In this document: piece after piece, positions 25,372 through 35,339 of the stretch
Layout of the letters: each line of letters starts with the position of its first letter
How positions within the stretch are numbered: position 1 is the first letter of the stretch
NCBI RefSeq assembly: GCF_010500955.1
Contig: NZ_QVMJ01000025.1
Coordinates: 1 to 43,628 of the forward strand
DNA length: 43,628 nt
Direction: 5' to 3'
Origin: Bacteroides sp. 519
GTDB lineage: Bacteria; Bacteroidota; Bacteroidia; Bacteroidales; Bacteroidaceae
Notes under the pieces: model-generated
The model's database searches: none
What the model was told of the DNA's origin: nothing
The model's input: the letters and a program-made list of their open reading frames with translations, nothing else
Translations under genes and position numbers: made by a program

Positions 25372-26589
25372 TTAGATTCCCATCAGTTCTTCAATTTCTT
25401 TAAACTCAGGTCCCATATTTAAGTTATAATAAATACGATACAAACCTTGAAGCCAAAGATCTGGTTGATCTGGTTTTAATTGACGAGTTTTTTCGTAATA
25501 TGGTCTAGCCAGTTCATTTAGTTCGCGGATTTTTTCCTGATCTTGGGCATATTTAGGATCATTTAAATCAGCTGTAGCATTATCAGCAAATTCTTGTGCT
25601 TGCTGGCTATATACTAAACCAATATTAGAATACGCTTCTGCATAATTAGGATCAGCATCAATTGTTTTTTTGTAGAATTCAATTGCTTTATCATAATCCT
25701 TCATGTTATGATAAAGATATCCTTTCACATATAAGAAGAAAGTATTGCCTGGATCTCTAGCCAACATATCATCAGCAAAAACCATTGCTTCGTCAAACTT
25801 GTTGTTATTGCTATAATAATCAATCAGATGACCAAAGAAGAATGGATAATCCGGATATTTTTGAATACCATCTTGAAGAGATTTAATCCATTGTACAGTA
25901 TCGCCTTCTGCTTTGTAAGCTGTAGAAATGAACTCCATAGCATATGCACCAACTTCTTTGTTGTCAACTGCATAAGGAGCATATTTCAATACTTTTGGAT
26001 AATCTTCCATTTTCGCTGCTGCCAAAGCTGCATAATAAGCAATTTGTGGTACTAATGTGTCGTTTTTAAGAAGATTTTCTTTTTCGAACATTGAATGTTT
26101 AGCTGCGTCAATGTACATTGCAAAAAACTTAAATGCTTCTGCATTGTTATTTTCATTGAAATACTGAATACCACCATTAATCAGATTAGGACGCTCTATC
26201 ATCATAGTAGCAACGTTATTTTTTCTGAATCTGTTTTTAATCTTTCCTTTTTCATCAGGAACTTCGGCTAATTCATCAGTTTTCATCCAGTAGTTATACA
26301 TATTCAAGACACTGTTATATGCTTTCAATGTGTCATAAGGTTGTCTCAAATATGCTTTTTCCATTTCTTTTTCATTTATTCTTTTCTGAATAAATCCTGC
26401 TACATCCCAATTAGCAGCGTCATTTTTAAATTCGGGATTTTGCAAATCAGCATTAATAAGCTGTTCGGCTTTAGCAAAGTCAGGGTTAGTCCCACTGGCT
26501 ATTTTCTTGGCTTCTTTTGCATCTTTAGATTGTGCAAAAGTTACACAAGCTGCCATAACCAAAACCATTGAAAATAATACTCTCTTCAT
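25372..26589 (-). CDS. Exported tetratricopeptide repeat protein
   Basis: This 405-residue protein has a signal peptide (MKRVLFSMVLVMAACVTFAQ), with AACV as a weak lipobox alternative. TPR motifs are seen from about residue 170, for example DYDKAIEFYKKTIDADPNYAEAYSNIGLVYSQQAQE near 295-330. It is predicted to be periplasmic or membrane-attached and to hold protein partners. It follows gyrA by about 30 bases on the same strand, a pairing I associate with Bacteroidales. A functional link to gyrase is not implied. Function is unknown. Confidence 0.88.
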   Translation of the reverse strand: MKRVLFSMVLVMAACVTFAQSKDAKEAKKIASGTNPDFAKAEQLINADLQNPEFKNDAANWDVAGFIQKRINEKEMEKAYLRQPYDTLKAYNSVLNMYNYWMKTDELAEVPDEKGKIKNRFRKNNVATMMIERPNLINGGIQYFNENNNAEAFKFFAMYIDAAKHSMFEKENLLKNDTLVPQIAYYAALAAAKMEDYPKVLKYAPYAVDNKEVGAYAMEFISTAYKAEGDTVQWIKSLQDGIQKYPDYPFFFGHLIDYYSNNNKFDEAMVFADDMLARDPGNTFFLYVKGYLYHNMKDYDKAIEFYKKTIDADPNYAEAYSNIGLVYSQQAQEFADNATADLNDPKYAQDQEKIRELNELARPYYEKTRQLKPDQPDLWLQGLYRIYYNLNMGPEFKEIEELMGI

Positions 26590-26622
26590 GATTGTTGTTG
26601 AATTAATAAATTAATACTATGT

Positions 26623-29175
26623 CTATTCTTCATTTTTCTCAATTTGGTTAGTATCAGCATCTCCTTCCTGAATATCTTTTTCCAAAATATCACCTTCTTG
26701 GATTTCTTCTTCAGTTTCTTCCTCCAGAGCTTCCGAGCTAACTTTACAAACCGAACCAATCTGGTCGTTGCGTTTTTCCAGATTTATTAAACGTACACCT
26801 TGAGTAGCACGTCCCATAATCCTCACATCAGCAACTTTTAACCGGATGGTAATACCCGATTTATTGATGATCATCAAATCGTTTTCATCTGTTACTGATT
26901 TGATGGCCACCAGTTTACCGGTTTTTTCAGTGATATTCATGGTTTTTACCCCTTTACCACCGCGATTTGTTTTACGGTAATCTTCTAATTCAGAACGTTT
27001 TCCATATCCTTGTTCAGAAACAACCATTATTGACTCTGTTTCAGGATCTTTAATGCAAATCATTCCAACAACTTCATCTTTTTCATCTTCATCTAAAATC
27101 ATACCGCGAACACCTGTGGCTGTACGACCCATAACACGCACTGCACTTTCATGGAAACGAATGGCACGTCCGTTACGGTTAGCAATAATTATTTCATTGT
27201 TTCCGTTTGTCATCCGTACTTCAATAACCTGATCGTCTTCACGAAGTGAAATTCCAATAACTCCGTTTTGGCGTGGACGAGAATATTGTTCGAGTAAGGT
27301 TTTCTTAATTACACCATTTTTTGTACAGAACAGAACATAATGACTGTTAATGAATTCTGTATCTCCCAAATTCTTAACACGAAGATAAGCATTAACTACA
27401 TCATCTGAATCTATGTTTAACAAATTTTGTATTGCACGCCCCTTAGAATTCTTAGTTCCTTCTGGAATTTCATATACTTTAAGCCAATAGCACTTACCTT
27501 TTTGTGTAAAGAACAGCATGGTATTGTGCATTGTAGCTGGATAGATGTGCTCAATAAAGTCCTCATCACGTGTATCGGTACCCTTCGATCCTACTCCACC
27601 ACGGTTTTGCGAACGGAATTCGCTAAGTGGAGTACGCTTGATATATCCCATGTGCGAGATGGTAATAATCATCTGATCATCGGCATAAAAGTCTTCCGGG
27701 TTGAACTCTTCTGATGAATAAACGATTTCAGAACGACGTTTGTCACCGTATTTGCCTTTTACTTCCAACAATTCTTCTTTAATAACTTCTTTGCAGCGTT
27801 CTTCGTTATTCAGGATTTCTTCGTATCCTTCGATTTGCTTCATAACCTCTTCATATTCAGCATGCAATTGTTCTTGCATCAGACCAGTTAACTGGCGTAA
27901 ACGCATTTCAACAATAGCACGAGACTGAATTTCAGTAAGTTCAAAACGCTCCATCAGGTTGGTTATTGCCTCGTTTGGAGTTTTAGCAGCACGAATAATT
28001 CTGATTACTTCGTCAATATTGTCAGAGGCAATGATTAAGCCTTCAAGAATATGAGCACGTTCTCTTGCTTTACGCAAGTCGTATTGAGTACGACGAATTA
28101 CAACTTCATGACGATGGTCAACAAAGTTAGAAATCATATCCAGAAGATTCAACGTTCTTGGTCTTCCGTTTACTAACGCAACATTATTTACACCAAACGA
28201 CGTTTGCAAAGCAGTCATCTTATACAATTTGTTTAAAACAACATTTGCATTTGCATCACGTTTAATGTCAATTACGATACGCATACCTTCACGGTCGGAT
28301 TCGTCGTTGGCATTAGAAATACCTTCTATTCTTTTGTCGTTAACAAGATCAGCAATATATTTAATTAATTCTGCCTTATTGACATTGTACGGAATTTCTG
28401 TCACAACAATCTTGTCGTGGTTTTGCCCTGCTTCAATTTCGGCACGGGCACGCATAATAACACGGCCACGACCAGTAAGGTATGACTCGCGTACGCCACT
28501 AACACCATATATAAAACCTCCGGTTGGAAAATCGGGAGCTTTAACATGTTCCATTAACCCTTCAACGGTAATTTCCGGATTTTCTATGTAGGCTACACAT
28601 GCATCAATAACCTCACTTAAATTATGAGGTGGCATATTGGTAGCCATACCAACTGCAATACCCGAAGCTCCATTTATTAATAAATTAGGAATACGGGTAG
28701 GCATTACCTTAGGTTCGGAAAGTGTATTGTCAAAGTTAGGCTCAAAATCAACAGTTTCTTTATAAAGATCCTGCATCATTTCTTCACCCATCTTATTTAA
28801 ACGAGCCTCGGTGTAACGCATAGCCGCAGGGCTGTCACCATCTACCGAACCAAAGTTTCCCTGGCCATCCACTAAAGGATAACGCATAGCCCACTCCTGA
28901 GCCATACGAACCATGGCAAAATACACAGAAGAGTCACCATGAGGGTGATATTTACCGAGTACTTCACCAACTATTCTTGCTGATTTTTTATAAGGTTTGT
29001 CTGAAGTATTTCCCAGTTCCATCATTCCATAAAGAATTCGGCGATGAACCGGTTTAAAGCCGTCTCTAACATCCGGGAGGGCTCGAGAAACAATCACCGA
29101 CATTGAATAGTCAATGTACGAAGACTTCATTTCCTCCTCAATGTTAATCTTTATAATTCTGTCTTGTTCAAGCAT
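26623..29175 (-). CDS. gyrA: DNA gyrase subunit A
   Basis: The protein has 850 residues. The catalytic tyrosine is Y121 in AAMRYTEARL. The quinolone-resistance region reads HPHGDSSVYFAMV, with Ser at positions 82 and 83 and Phe at 86, as in Bacteroides, so no resistance substitution is visible at Ser82 or Ser83. The C-terminal domain carries six beta-pinwheel blades and the GyrA-box equivalent NRGGKG (in KTNRGGKGVKT). The acidic tail (EEETEEEIQEGDILEKDIQE) is long and variable. The TPR gene follows closely. clpC lies divergently across a 508-base gap that contains a palindrome array. Confidence 0.97.
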   Translation of the reverse strand: MLEQDRIIKINIEEEMKSSYIDYSMSVIVSRALPDVRDGFKPVHRRILYGMMELGNTSDKPYKKSARIVGEVLGKYHPHGDSSVYFAMVRMAQEWAMRYPLVDGQGNFGSVDGDSPAAMRYTEARLNKMGEEMMQDLYKETVDFEPNFDNTLSEPKVMPTRIPNLLINGASGIAVGMATNMPPHNLSEVIDACVAYIENPEITVEGLMEHVKAPDFPTGGFIYGVSGVRESYLTGRGRVIMRARAEIEAGQNHDKIVVTEIPYNVNKAELIKYIADLVNDKRIEGISNANDESDREGMRIVIDIKRDANANVVLNKLYKMTALQTSFGVNNVALVNGRPRTLNLLDMISNFVDHRHEVVIRRTQYDLRKARERAHILEGLIIASDNIDEVIRIIRAAKTPNEAITNLMERFELTEIQSRAIVEMRLRQLTGLMQEQLHAEYEEVMKQIEGYEEILNNEERCKEVIKEELLEVKGKYGDKRRSEIVYSSEEFNPEDFYADDQMIITISHMGYIKRTPLSEFRSQNRGGVGSKGTDTRDEDFIEHIYPATMHNTMLFFTQKGKCYWLKVYEIPEGTKNSKGRAIQNLLNIDSDDVVNAYLRVKNLGDTEFINSHYVLFCTKNGVIKKTLLEQYSRPRQNGVIGISLREDDQVIEVRMTNGNNEIIIANRNGRAIRFHESAVRVMGRTATGVRGMILDEDEKDEVVGMICIKDPETESIMVVSEQGYGKRSELEDYRKTNRGGKGVKTMNITEKTGKLVAIKSVTDENDLMIINKSGITIRLKVADVRIMGRATQGVRLINLEKRNDQIGSVCKVSSEALEEETEEEIQEGDILEKDIQEGDADTNQIEKNEE

Positions 29176-29222
29176 TTAAAAAGATTATTAATTATACATA
29201 TTTCGGTCTATGAAAAACCTCG

Positions 29223-29230
29223 CTAAAGTA
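29223..29230 (-). promoter_or_regulatory. Tentative -7 box for gyrA
   Basis: On the minus strand this reads TACTTTAG, one mismatch to TAnnTTTG, about 48 bases before the gyrA ATG. No other good match is seen in the spacer on this strand. Confidence 0.3.
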
Positions 29231-29365
29231 CTGCTTTTTGGCGATATACGAAAGTGTTTAAAGGAAAACTTTTGTCGGTACGTTAACGAATGGAAAAGAT
29301 ATTGTTCATTGTAGTTTCCTTTGGAAAAGTACAGATTTCAGGTTACAAAAGTCTGTATTTCAACT

Positions 29366-29459
29366 TTAGGGAGATGCGCATCTCGCATAGGGGGAGATGC
29401 ACATCTCCTATACACCGAGATGCACGTCTCCCATATACCGAGATGCGCATCTCCCTAAA
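29366..29459. repeat. Array A: four GAGATGCGCATCTC palindromes at exact 23-bp period
   Basis: 14-bp palindromes start at 29371, 29394, 29417 and 29440, exactly 23 bases apart, with 9-base spacers of differing sequence. Copies 1 and 4 are perfect palindromes and copies 2 and 3 have one or two changes near the centre. The outermost copies are also embedded in matching flanks (TTTAGG before, CCTAAA after), so the array as a whole is an inverted repeat centred near 29412. Confidence 0.93.
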
Positions 29460-29632
29460 CCAAAACTCTGAAGTTCAATCTGGAGAGATACGGAGTTTCA
29501 TTTCAAGAACAACAGCTTTTTATAACTGCAAAACATTAGGAATAAACAATTTTAAATTGTGGCACGTTATTTGTTTAATACTAATCAAGCAAAGAAATCT
29601 AAAAAGAATAACGAACTAAAATAATTAATCGC

Positions 29633-29640
29633 TATATTTG
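29633..29640 (+). promoter_or_regulatory. Bacteroidota -7 box for clpC
   Basis: TATATTTG is a full consensus match 44 bases before the clpC ATG, with an AAGGAG-like sequence just before the ATG. No clear -33 element is present. Confidence 0.55.
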
Positions 29641-29683
29641 TATTAACCAAACCTTATTATTATATTATAAAAGGAGCATTTAT

Positions 29684-32206
29684 ATGAATAATCAATTTTC
29701 AAGAAGAGTTTCCGACATCATAGGATACAGCAAAGAAGAAGCAAACAGGCTCAAAAACTCATATATTGGACCAGAGCATCTCTTGTTGGGACTTATCCGC
29801 GATGGAGAGGGCAAAGCTATCGAAGTGTTATCCAGACTTAATATAAACCTCACCACTGTAAAACAGCGCATCGAGGCTATTTTAAAGAAATATCAGGATG
29901 AGATGTTACTGCCTAATGCTGATGTACCTTTATCAACAGAGTCTGCGAAAATACTAAAAATGTGCATATTAGAAGCACGTTTAATGAAAAGTACTACTGC
30001 CGACGCAGAACACATGTTATTGGCAATATTAAAAGATAAAAATAACATAGCTGCCAATGTTTTGGAAGAAAGTGATGTAAACTACAAAAAAGTATTCGAA
30101 CAAATTTCTTATCAACCGGATATAACTTCTGGAATGGGCTTTAGTGAAGACGATGATGAAGATGATGACGAAATGGAATCATCGCACACTGAAAGTCGCC
30201 AACAAGCCAAAACTTCAAGAAAACCGACTAATGATACACCTGTACTGGATAATTTCGGTACGGATATGACCAAAGCGGCAGAAGAAGGTAAACTGGACCC
30301 TGTTGTTGGGCGTGAGAAAGAAATTGAACGGCTAGCCCAAATTTTAAGCCGTAGAAAGAAGAATAATCCAGTACTTATTGGTGAGCCAGGTGTAGGTAAA
30401 TCGGCTATTGTCGAGGGACTTGCATTGCGTATTGTTCAGAAAAAGGTGTCGCGTATATTATTCGATAAACGAGTGGTGGCCTTAGATATGACATCGGTTG
30501 TTGCCGGTACTAAATATCGTGGCCAGTTCGAAGAACGTATCCGCTCTATATTAAACGAATTACAGAAGAACCCCAATGTGATTCTGTTTATCGACGAAAT
30601 TCATACTATTGTAGGTGCAGGTTCGGCAGCTGGATCAATGGATGCTGCAAACATGCTTAAACCGGCTCTTGCCCGTGGCGAAATACAGTGCATCGGTGCA
30701 ACTACGTTGGACGAATACCGCAAGAACATTGAAAAAGATGGGGCTTTGGAACGTCGTTTCCAGAAAGTTATGGTTGAGCCAACTACTCCGGAAGAGACAT
30801 TACAGATTCTACAAAATATCAAAGAGAAGTATGAAGACCATCATAATGTGAATTATACTGACGCTGCACTTGAAGCGTGTGTCAAACTGACAGATAGATA
30901 TATCACCGATCGTAATTTCCCGGATAAAGCTATTGATGCTTTAGACGAAGCTGGCTCGCGCGTACATTTAACCAATGTGAGTGTGCCAAAGGAAATTGAA
31001 GATCAGGAGAAGTTTATTGAAGAAGCTAAAAAACAGAAGAATGATGCTGTAAAGTCACAGAATTATGAGTTGGCAGCTAGCTTCCGTGATAAAGAAAAGG
31101 AACTTACCATCCAATTGGAAACAATGAAAAAGGAATGGGAAGCTCGTTTAAAAGATCATCGGCAAACTGTTGATGAAGAAGAGATTGCCAATGTAATATC
31201 TATGATGTCGGGTGTTCCTGTTCAAAGAATGGCTCAGGCCGAAGGTATGAAGCTGGCAAGCATGAAAGATGTTCTTCAATCTAAAGTAATAGCTCAGGAC
31301 CCTGCCATCGAAAAGCTTGTTAAAGCTATTTTAAGAAGCCGTGTAGGACTTAAAGATCCCAACAAGCCAATTGGTACCTTTATGTTCCTGGGACCTACCG
31401 GAGTTGGTAAAACTCATTTAGCCAAGGAGTTAGCTAAGTACATGTTTGGCTCTACTGATGCTTTGATTCGCATAGATATGAGCGAATTTATGGAGAAATT
31501 CACAGTTTCGCGTCTGGTTGGAGCACCTCCGGGATATGTTGGTTATGAAGAAGGTGGACAATTAACAGAAAAAGTTCGCCGCAAACCATATTCTATCATA
31601 TTATTAGATGAGATTGAAAAAGCGCATCCCGATGTATTTAATCTTTTGTTACAGGTAATGGACGAGGGTCGTTTAACTGACAGTTATGGCAGAACAATTG
31701 ACTTTAAGAATACGGTAATCATCATGACATCTAACATTGGTACACGCCAGTTGAAAGATTTTGGTCGTGGTATCGGTTTCTCCACACAATCTCGTGTAGA
31801 TGATAAAGAATTCTCAAGAGGTGTAATACAAAAAGCATTGAATAAATCGTTTGCACCAGAGTTTATTAACCGTGTGGATGAGATAATTACATTCGATCAG
31901 CTTTCTTTGGATGCAATCAAACAAATTATAGATATTGAACTGAAAGGATTGCTTGAAAGAATTGAAAACCTTGGGTACAAGCTTGTATTAGATGATAAAG
32001 CCAAAGAATTCATTGCTACCAAAGGATACGATGTACAATTTGGTGCCCGTCCATTGAAGCGTGCTATCCAGACATATTTGGAAGATGGATTATCAGAATT
32101 GATTGTTTCATCAAATCTTAAGGAAGGAGATAATATTCTTGTTACTCTGAATCAAGAAAAGAATGAGATAGAGATGAAACGCCAATCTCAGAAAGTTAAA
32201 CAATAA
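29684..32206 (+). CDS. clpC: ATP-dependent Clp protease ATP-binding subunit ClpC
   Basis: The protein has 840 residues, with two Clp N-terminal repeats (1-150), an acidic linker (about 152-165), AAA+ module 1 with Walker A GEPGVGKS (233-240), a UVR-type segment (about 447-482), and AAA+ module 2 with GPTGVGKT (570-577). It ends with a ClpB-D2-like small domain. The UVR segment and N-repeats mark it as ClpC rather than ClpA or ClpB. It unfolds substrates for ClpP; no clpP is in this window. A strong terminator follows. AAGGAG (about 29671-29676) stands well placed before the ATG, which is uncommon in this window. Confidence 0.95.
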   Translation: MNNQFSRRVSDIIGYSKEEANRLKNSYIGPEHLLLGLIRDGEGKAIEVLSRLNINLTTVKQRIEAILKKYQDEMLLPNADVPLSTESAKILKMCILEARLMKSTTADAEHMLLAILKDKNNIAANVLEESDVNYKKVFEQISYQPDITSGMGFSEDDDEDDDEMESSHTESRQQAKTSRKPTNDTPVLDNFGTDMTKAAEEGKLDPVVGREKEIERLAQILSRRKKNNPVLIGEPGVGKSAIVEGLALRIVQKKVSRILFDKRVVALDMTSVVAGTKYRGQFEERIRSILNELQKNPNVILFIDEIHTIVGAGSAAGSMDAANMLKPALARGEIQCIGATTLDEYRKNIEKDGALERRFQKVMVEPTTPEETLQILQNIKEKYEDHHNVNYTDAALEACVKLTDRYITDRNFPDKAIDALDEAGSRVHLTNVSVPKEIEDQEKFIEEAKKQKNDAVKSQNYELAASFRDKEKELTIQLETMKKEWEARLKDHRQTVDEEEIANVISMMSGVPVQRMAQAEGMKLASMKDVLQSKVIAQDPAIEKLVKAILRSRVGLKDPNKPIGTFMFLGPTGVGKTHLAKELAKYMFGSTDALIRIDMSEFMEKFTVSRLVGAPPGYVGYEEGGQLTEKVRRKPYSIILLDEIEKAHPDVFNLLLQVMDEGRLTDSYGRTIDFKNTVIIMTSNIGTRQLKDFGRGIGFSTQSRVDDKEFSRGVIQKALNKSFAPEFINRVDEIITFDQLSLDAIKQIIDIELKGLLERIENLGYKLVLDDKAKEFIATKGYDVQFGARPLKRAIQTYLEDGLSELIVSSNLKEGDNILVTLNQEKNEIEMKRQSQKVKQ

Positions 32207-32231
32207 GATTTATAAAATTCTTATACGTCAA

Positions 32232-32264
32232 AATGTCAGACCAGTTTGGTCTGGCATTTTTTTT
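32232..32264 (+). terminator. Strong Rho-independent terminator after clpC
   Basis: A 12-bp stem (32232-32243 with 32247-32258) encloses a three-base loop, with one G-U pair, followed by a tract of T to 32264. Confidence 0.93.
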
Positions 32265-32317
32265 GCAAAATAAAGTTGAAACACTAAATTATAATAACCA
32301 ATAAAAAATAATTCATT

Positions 32318-34366
32318 ATGCAGAAAGGTCATATTGGGGTAACTACGGATAATATTTTCCCCATTATTAAAAAGTTTCTTTACAGTGATCATGAAATATT
32401 CCTACGGGAATTAGTTTCTAATGCTGTTGATGCCACACAAAAGCTCAAGACATTATCTTCTATGGGCGATTTTAAAGGCGAGTTAGGTGATTTAACTGTG
32501 CATGTTTCATTAGGAAAGAAAACAATTACTATTTCCGATCGTGGAATCGGCTTAACTGCTGAAGAAATTGATAAATATATCAATCAGATCGCTTTTTCGG
32601 GAGCAAACGATTTCCTTGAAAAGTATAAAAAGGATGCAAATGCAATTATCGGCCATTTTGGATTAGGTTTCTACTCCTCATTTATGGTTTCGAAGAAAGT
32701 TGAAATCATTTCTAAATCTTATAAAGAAGATGCTCCGGCTGTAAAATGGACTTGCGATGGCAGTCCTGAATATACATTGGAAGAAACCAAGAAGAAAACA
32801 GATCGTGGAACCGATATTATTCTTTATATTGATGATGAGTCTAAAGAATTCCTGGATGAATCGCGTATATCTTCATTGTTAACTAAATATTGCAAATATC
32901 TTCCTGTTTCTATTGCTTTCGGAAAGAAAAAAGAATGGAAAGATGGCAAACAGGTTGAAACAGAAGAAGATAACATCATCAACGAAACAAACCCACTGTG
33001 GCTTCGCAAACCTAGTGAGTTGACTGATGAAGATTATAAAAACTTCTATCGCGAACTTTACCCTATGTCTGATGAACCGTTGTTCTGGATTCATCTGAAT
33101 GTGGATTATCCATTCCATTTAACAGGTATTCTGTATTTCCCAAAAGTAAAGAGTAATCTTGATTTAAGCAAAAACAAAATTCAGCTTTACAGCAACCAGG
33201 TATATGTTACAGATTCAGTAGAAGGTATCGTACCCGACTTCCTGACACTTCTTCATGGTGTTATCGACTCTCCGGATATCCCATTGAATGTATCTCGTTC
33301 ATATTTGCAGAGTGATTCGAATGTTAAGAAAATCTCAACCTATATCACTAAAAAAGTATCCGACCGTTTACAGTCTATTTTCAAAAACGACCGGAAACAG
33401 TTCGAAGAAAAATGGAGTGATTTAAAACTATTCATCAATTATGGAATGCTTACTCAGGAAGATTTCTACGAGAAAGCACAAAAATTTGCTCTTCTGGGCG
33501 ATACAGACAACAAGTTCTATACTTTCGATGAATATAAAAAGCTTATTAAAGATAGCCAGACTGATAAAGACGGTTCATTGGTATATCTTTACACCAGCAA
33601 CAAAGAAGAGCAATACAGCTATATTGAAGCTGCAACCAATAAAGGATATAATGTTCTTTTGATGGATGGTCAATTGGACGTTGCTTTAATCAGTATGTTG
33701 GAGCAGAAGTTTGAAAAATCACGTTTCACCCGTGTTGACAGCGACATTGTAGACAATCTGATTATTAAAGATGATAAAAAAGAGGATATTCTGCCTGCCA
33801 ATCAGCAGGATGCTTTGTCGGAAACCTTTAAGAGCCAGCTGCCAAAAGTAGAAAAAGTAGAGTTCCATGTTATGACTCAGGCATTAGGCGAAAACAACAG
33901 TCCGGTAATGATAACTCAAAGCGAATATATGCGCCGTATGAAAGAAATGGCTAATATTCAGGCAGGTATGAGTTTCTATGGAGAAATGCCGGATATGTTT
34001 AACCTAGTACTCAACTCTGACCACCGTTTGGTGAAAGATGTACTTAGCAATGAGGAAAAAGAATGCGGTGCCGCCATTGCACCTATACAAACTGAAATAG
34101 ATGAAACAACTACCCGTCGGGATGAACTCAAAAAGACTCATGAAGGAAAGAAAGACGAAGAAATTCCTACTACCGAGAAAGATGAGTTAAATGATCTCGA
34201 TAAGAAACTTGAGGATTTAAAAGATAAGAAGAATGCTGTATATACTCAATATGGCAACAATAACAAGGTGGTACGTCAATTAATAGATCTTGCTTTGTTA
34301 CAAAATAACATGCTGAAAGGAGAAGCTCTAAGCAACTTTGTGAAGAGAAGTATTGATTTGATTTAA
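32318..34366 (+). CDS. htpG: Molecular chaperone HtpG (Hsp90)
   Basis: The protein has 682 residues. The N-terminal GHKL ATPase has FLRELVSNAVDA (the Glu and Asn of the N-box), ISDRGIGLT and GHFGLGFYSSFM. The middle domain contains YFPKVKSNLDLSK and the catalytic-loop-like NVSRSYLQSD. The C-terminal dimerisation domain ends FVKRSIDLI. A charged Lys/Glu-rich segment at about 615-650 (KKTHEGKKDEEIPTTEKDEL) is inserted in the C-terminal domain. HtpG assists folding of client proteins in stress. It sits after clpC, another stress gene, but the terminator between them suggests separate transcription. Confidence 0.97.
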   Translation: MQKGHIGVTTDNIFPIIKKFLYSDHEIFLRELVSNAVDATQKLKTLSSMGDFKGELGDLTVHVSLGKKTITISDRGIGLTAEEIDKYINQIAFSGANDFLEKYKKDANAIIGHFGLGFYSSFMVSKKVEIISKSYKEDAPAVKWTCDGSPEYTLEETKKKTDRGTDIILYIDDESKEFLDESRISSLLTKYCKYLPVSIAFGKKKEWKDGKQVETEEDNIINETNPLWLRKPSELTDEDYKNFYRELYPMSDEPLFWIHLNVDYPFHLTGILYFPKVKSNLDLSKNKIQLYSNQVYVTDSVEGIVPDFLTLLHGVIDSPDIPLNVSRSYLQSDSNVKKISTYITKKVSDRLQSIFKNDRKQFEEKWSDLKLFINYGMLTQEDFYEKAQKFALLGDTDNKFYTFDEYKKLIKDSQTDKDGSLVYLYTSNKEEQYSYIEAATNKGYNVLLMDGQLDVALISMLEQKFEKSRFTRVDSDIVDNLIIKDDKKEDILPANQQDALSETFKSQLPKVEKVEFHVMTQALGENNSPVMITQSEYMRRMKEMANIQAGMSFYGEMPDMFNLVLNSDHRLVKDVLSNEEKECGAAIAPIQTEIDETTTRRDELKKTHEGKKDEEIPTTEKDELNDLDKKLEDLKDKKNAVYTQYGNNNKVVRQLIDLALLQNNMLKGEALSNFVKRSIDLI

Positions 34367-34392
34367 GCCTATTAATCAAAAAATAGTGTGTT

Positions 34393-34422
34393 AGGTGTCC
34401 CTGGTTTGGGGACACCTTTTTT
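34393..34422 (+). terminator. Terminator after htpG
   Basis: AGGTGTCCC (34393-34401) pairs with GGGACACCT (34409-34417), followed by a T tract. It lies between the convergent ends of htpG and pyrD. The T tract is on the plus-strand side only. Confidence 0.9.
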
Positions 34423-34427
34423 AATTG

Positions 34428-35339
34428 TTACACCTCAAGTGCACCAATAATTTCTGATACCGATTTATATCCTTTTCTATCCAGGTAATCGTTAATACCT
34501 TCGGATACTCTTTGTGTAGTGATAGGATCAATGAAGTTTGCGGTACCAATCTGAATGGCAGTAGCCCCGGCAAGCATAAACTCAACGGCATCTTTCCAAT
34601 TCATGATACCACCTAGTCCTACGACCGGAATTTTTACTGAATTATAAACCTGCCAAACCATCCGGAGAGCTATGGGTTTAACAGCCGGACCAGATAAACC
34701 ACCTGTTATAGTGGATAATAATGGACGTCTGGTTTCGGCATCAATAGCCATGCCTAATAATGTATTAATTAATGAAACACTGTCGGCTCCTTGTTCCTCA
34801 ACAGCACGGGCTATTTCTGTTACATCTGTAACATTGGGAGACAATTTTACAATGAGTGTTTTTTTATAGGCTGCACGTACTTGCTTAACAACTTCTGCTG
34901 CACCTTTGGCAGTAACTCCAAAAGCCATTCCGCCTTGTTTTACATTTGGACATGAAATGTTTAATTCGATAGCAGGAATATGCTCTAATTCGTTTATAAT
35001 CTCTGCTGTCTGCACATAATCATCAATACAGGAACCTGATACATTTACAATTATATTTGTATTAATATCTTTTAGCCCCGGATATATAGAATTGACAAAA
35101 TAATGTACCCCTTTGTTTTGTAATCCCACCGCATTCAACATTCCTGAAGGAGTTTCTGCCATACGAGGGTAAGGATTTCCTTCGCGTGGGTTAAGTGTAG
35201 TTCCTTTTACAATAATACCGCCTATCTGCGATATATCCATAAAATCAGCAAACTCTTCTCCATATCCAAATGTACCCGAAGCGGTCATAACCGGGTTCTT
35301 CAAGTTCAATGAACCGATTTTTATATTTAGATCTGCCAT
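34428..35339 (-). CDS. pyrD: Dihydroorotate dehydrogenase B, catalytic subunit
   Basis: Class 1B enzyme that oxidises dihydroorotate to orotate in pyrimidine synthesis, using NAD through PyrK. The protein has 303 residues. FMN-binding motifs include MTASGTFGYG (18-27) and the C-terminal GLGGIMNWKDAVEFMLAGA. The catalytic cysteine is C130 in ELNISCPN. It overlaps pyrK by 13 bases, consistent with stoichiometric coupling. Confidence 0.97.
   Translation of the reverse strand: MADLNIKIGSLNLKNPVMTASGTFGYGEEFADFMDISQIGGIIVKGTTLNPREGNPYPRMAETPSGMLNAVGLQNKGVHYFVNSIYPGLKDINTNIIVNVSGSCIDDYVQTAEIINELEHIPAIELNISCPNVKQGGMAFGVTAKGAAEVVKQVRAAYKKTLIVKLSPNVTDVTEIARAVEEQGADSVSLINTLLGMAIDAETRRPLLSTITGGLSGPAVKPIALRMVWQVYNSVKIPVVGLGGIMNWKDAVEFMLAGATAIQIGTANFIDPITTQRVSEGINDYLDRKGYKSVSEIIGALEV

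Larger units (their letters stand above)
29176..29683. other. Gene-free divergent region between gyrA and clpC
   Basis: This 508-base spacer contains possible gyrA and clpC promoters and the 23-bp-period palindrome array at 29371-29453. An open frame of about 109 codons runs through it on the plus strand, but it crosses the array, whose period is not a multiple of three, and it has no recognisable protein features, so no gene is called. Confidence 0.8.

Noticed and set aside
26623..29175. Quinolone-resistance change in GyrA at the Asp87-equivalent (Phe86 here)
   Set aside because: Phenylalanine at this place is normal for Bacteroides-type GyrA; the serines at 82 and 83 are intact.
29371..29453. 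CRISPR array
   Set aside because: The repeats are 13-14 bases with 9-10-base spacers, far too short; there are no cas genes in the window.
29290..29619. 109-codon plus-strand ORF between gyrA and clpC
   Set aside because: It runs through array A, whose 23-base period is not a multiple of three, and shows no protein features.
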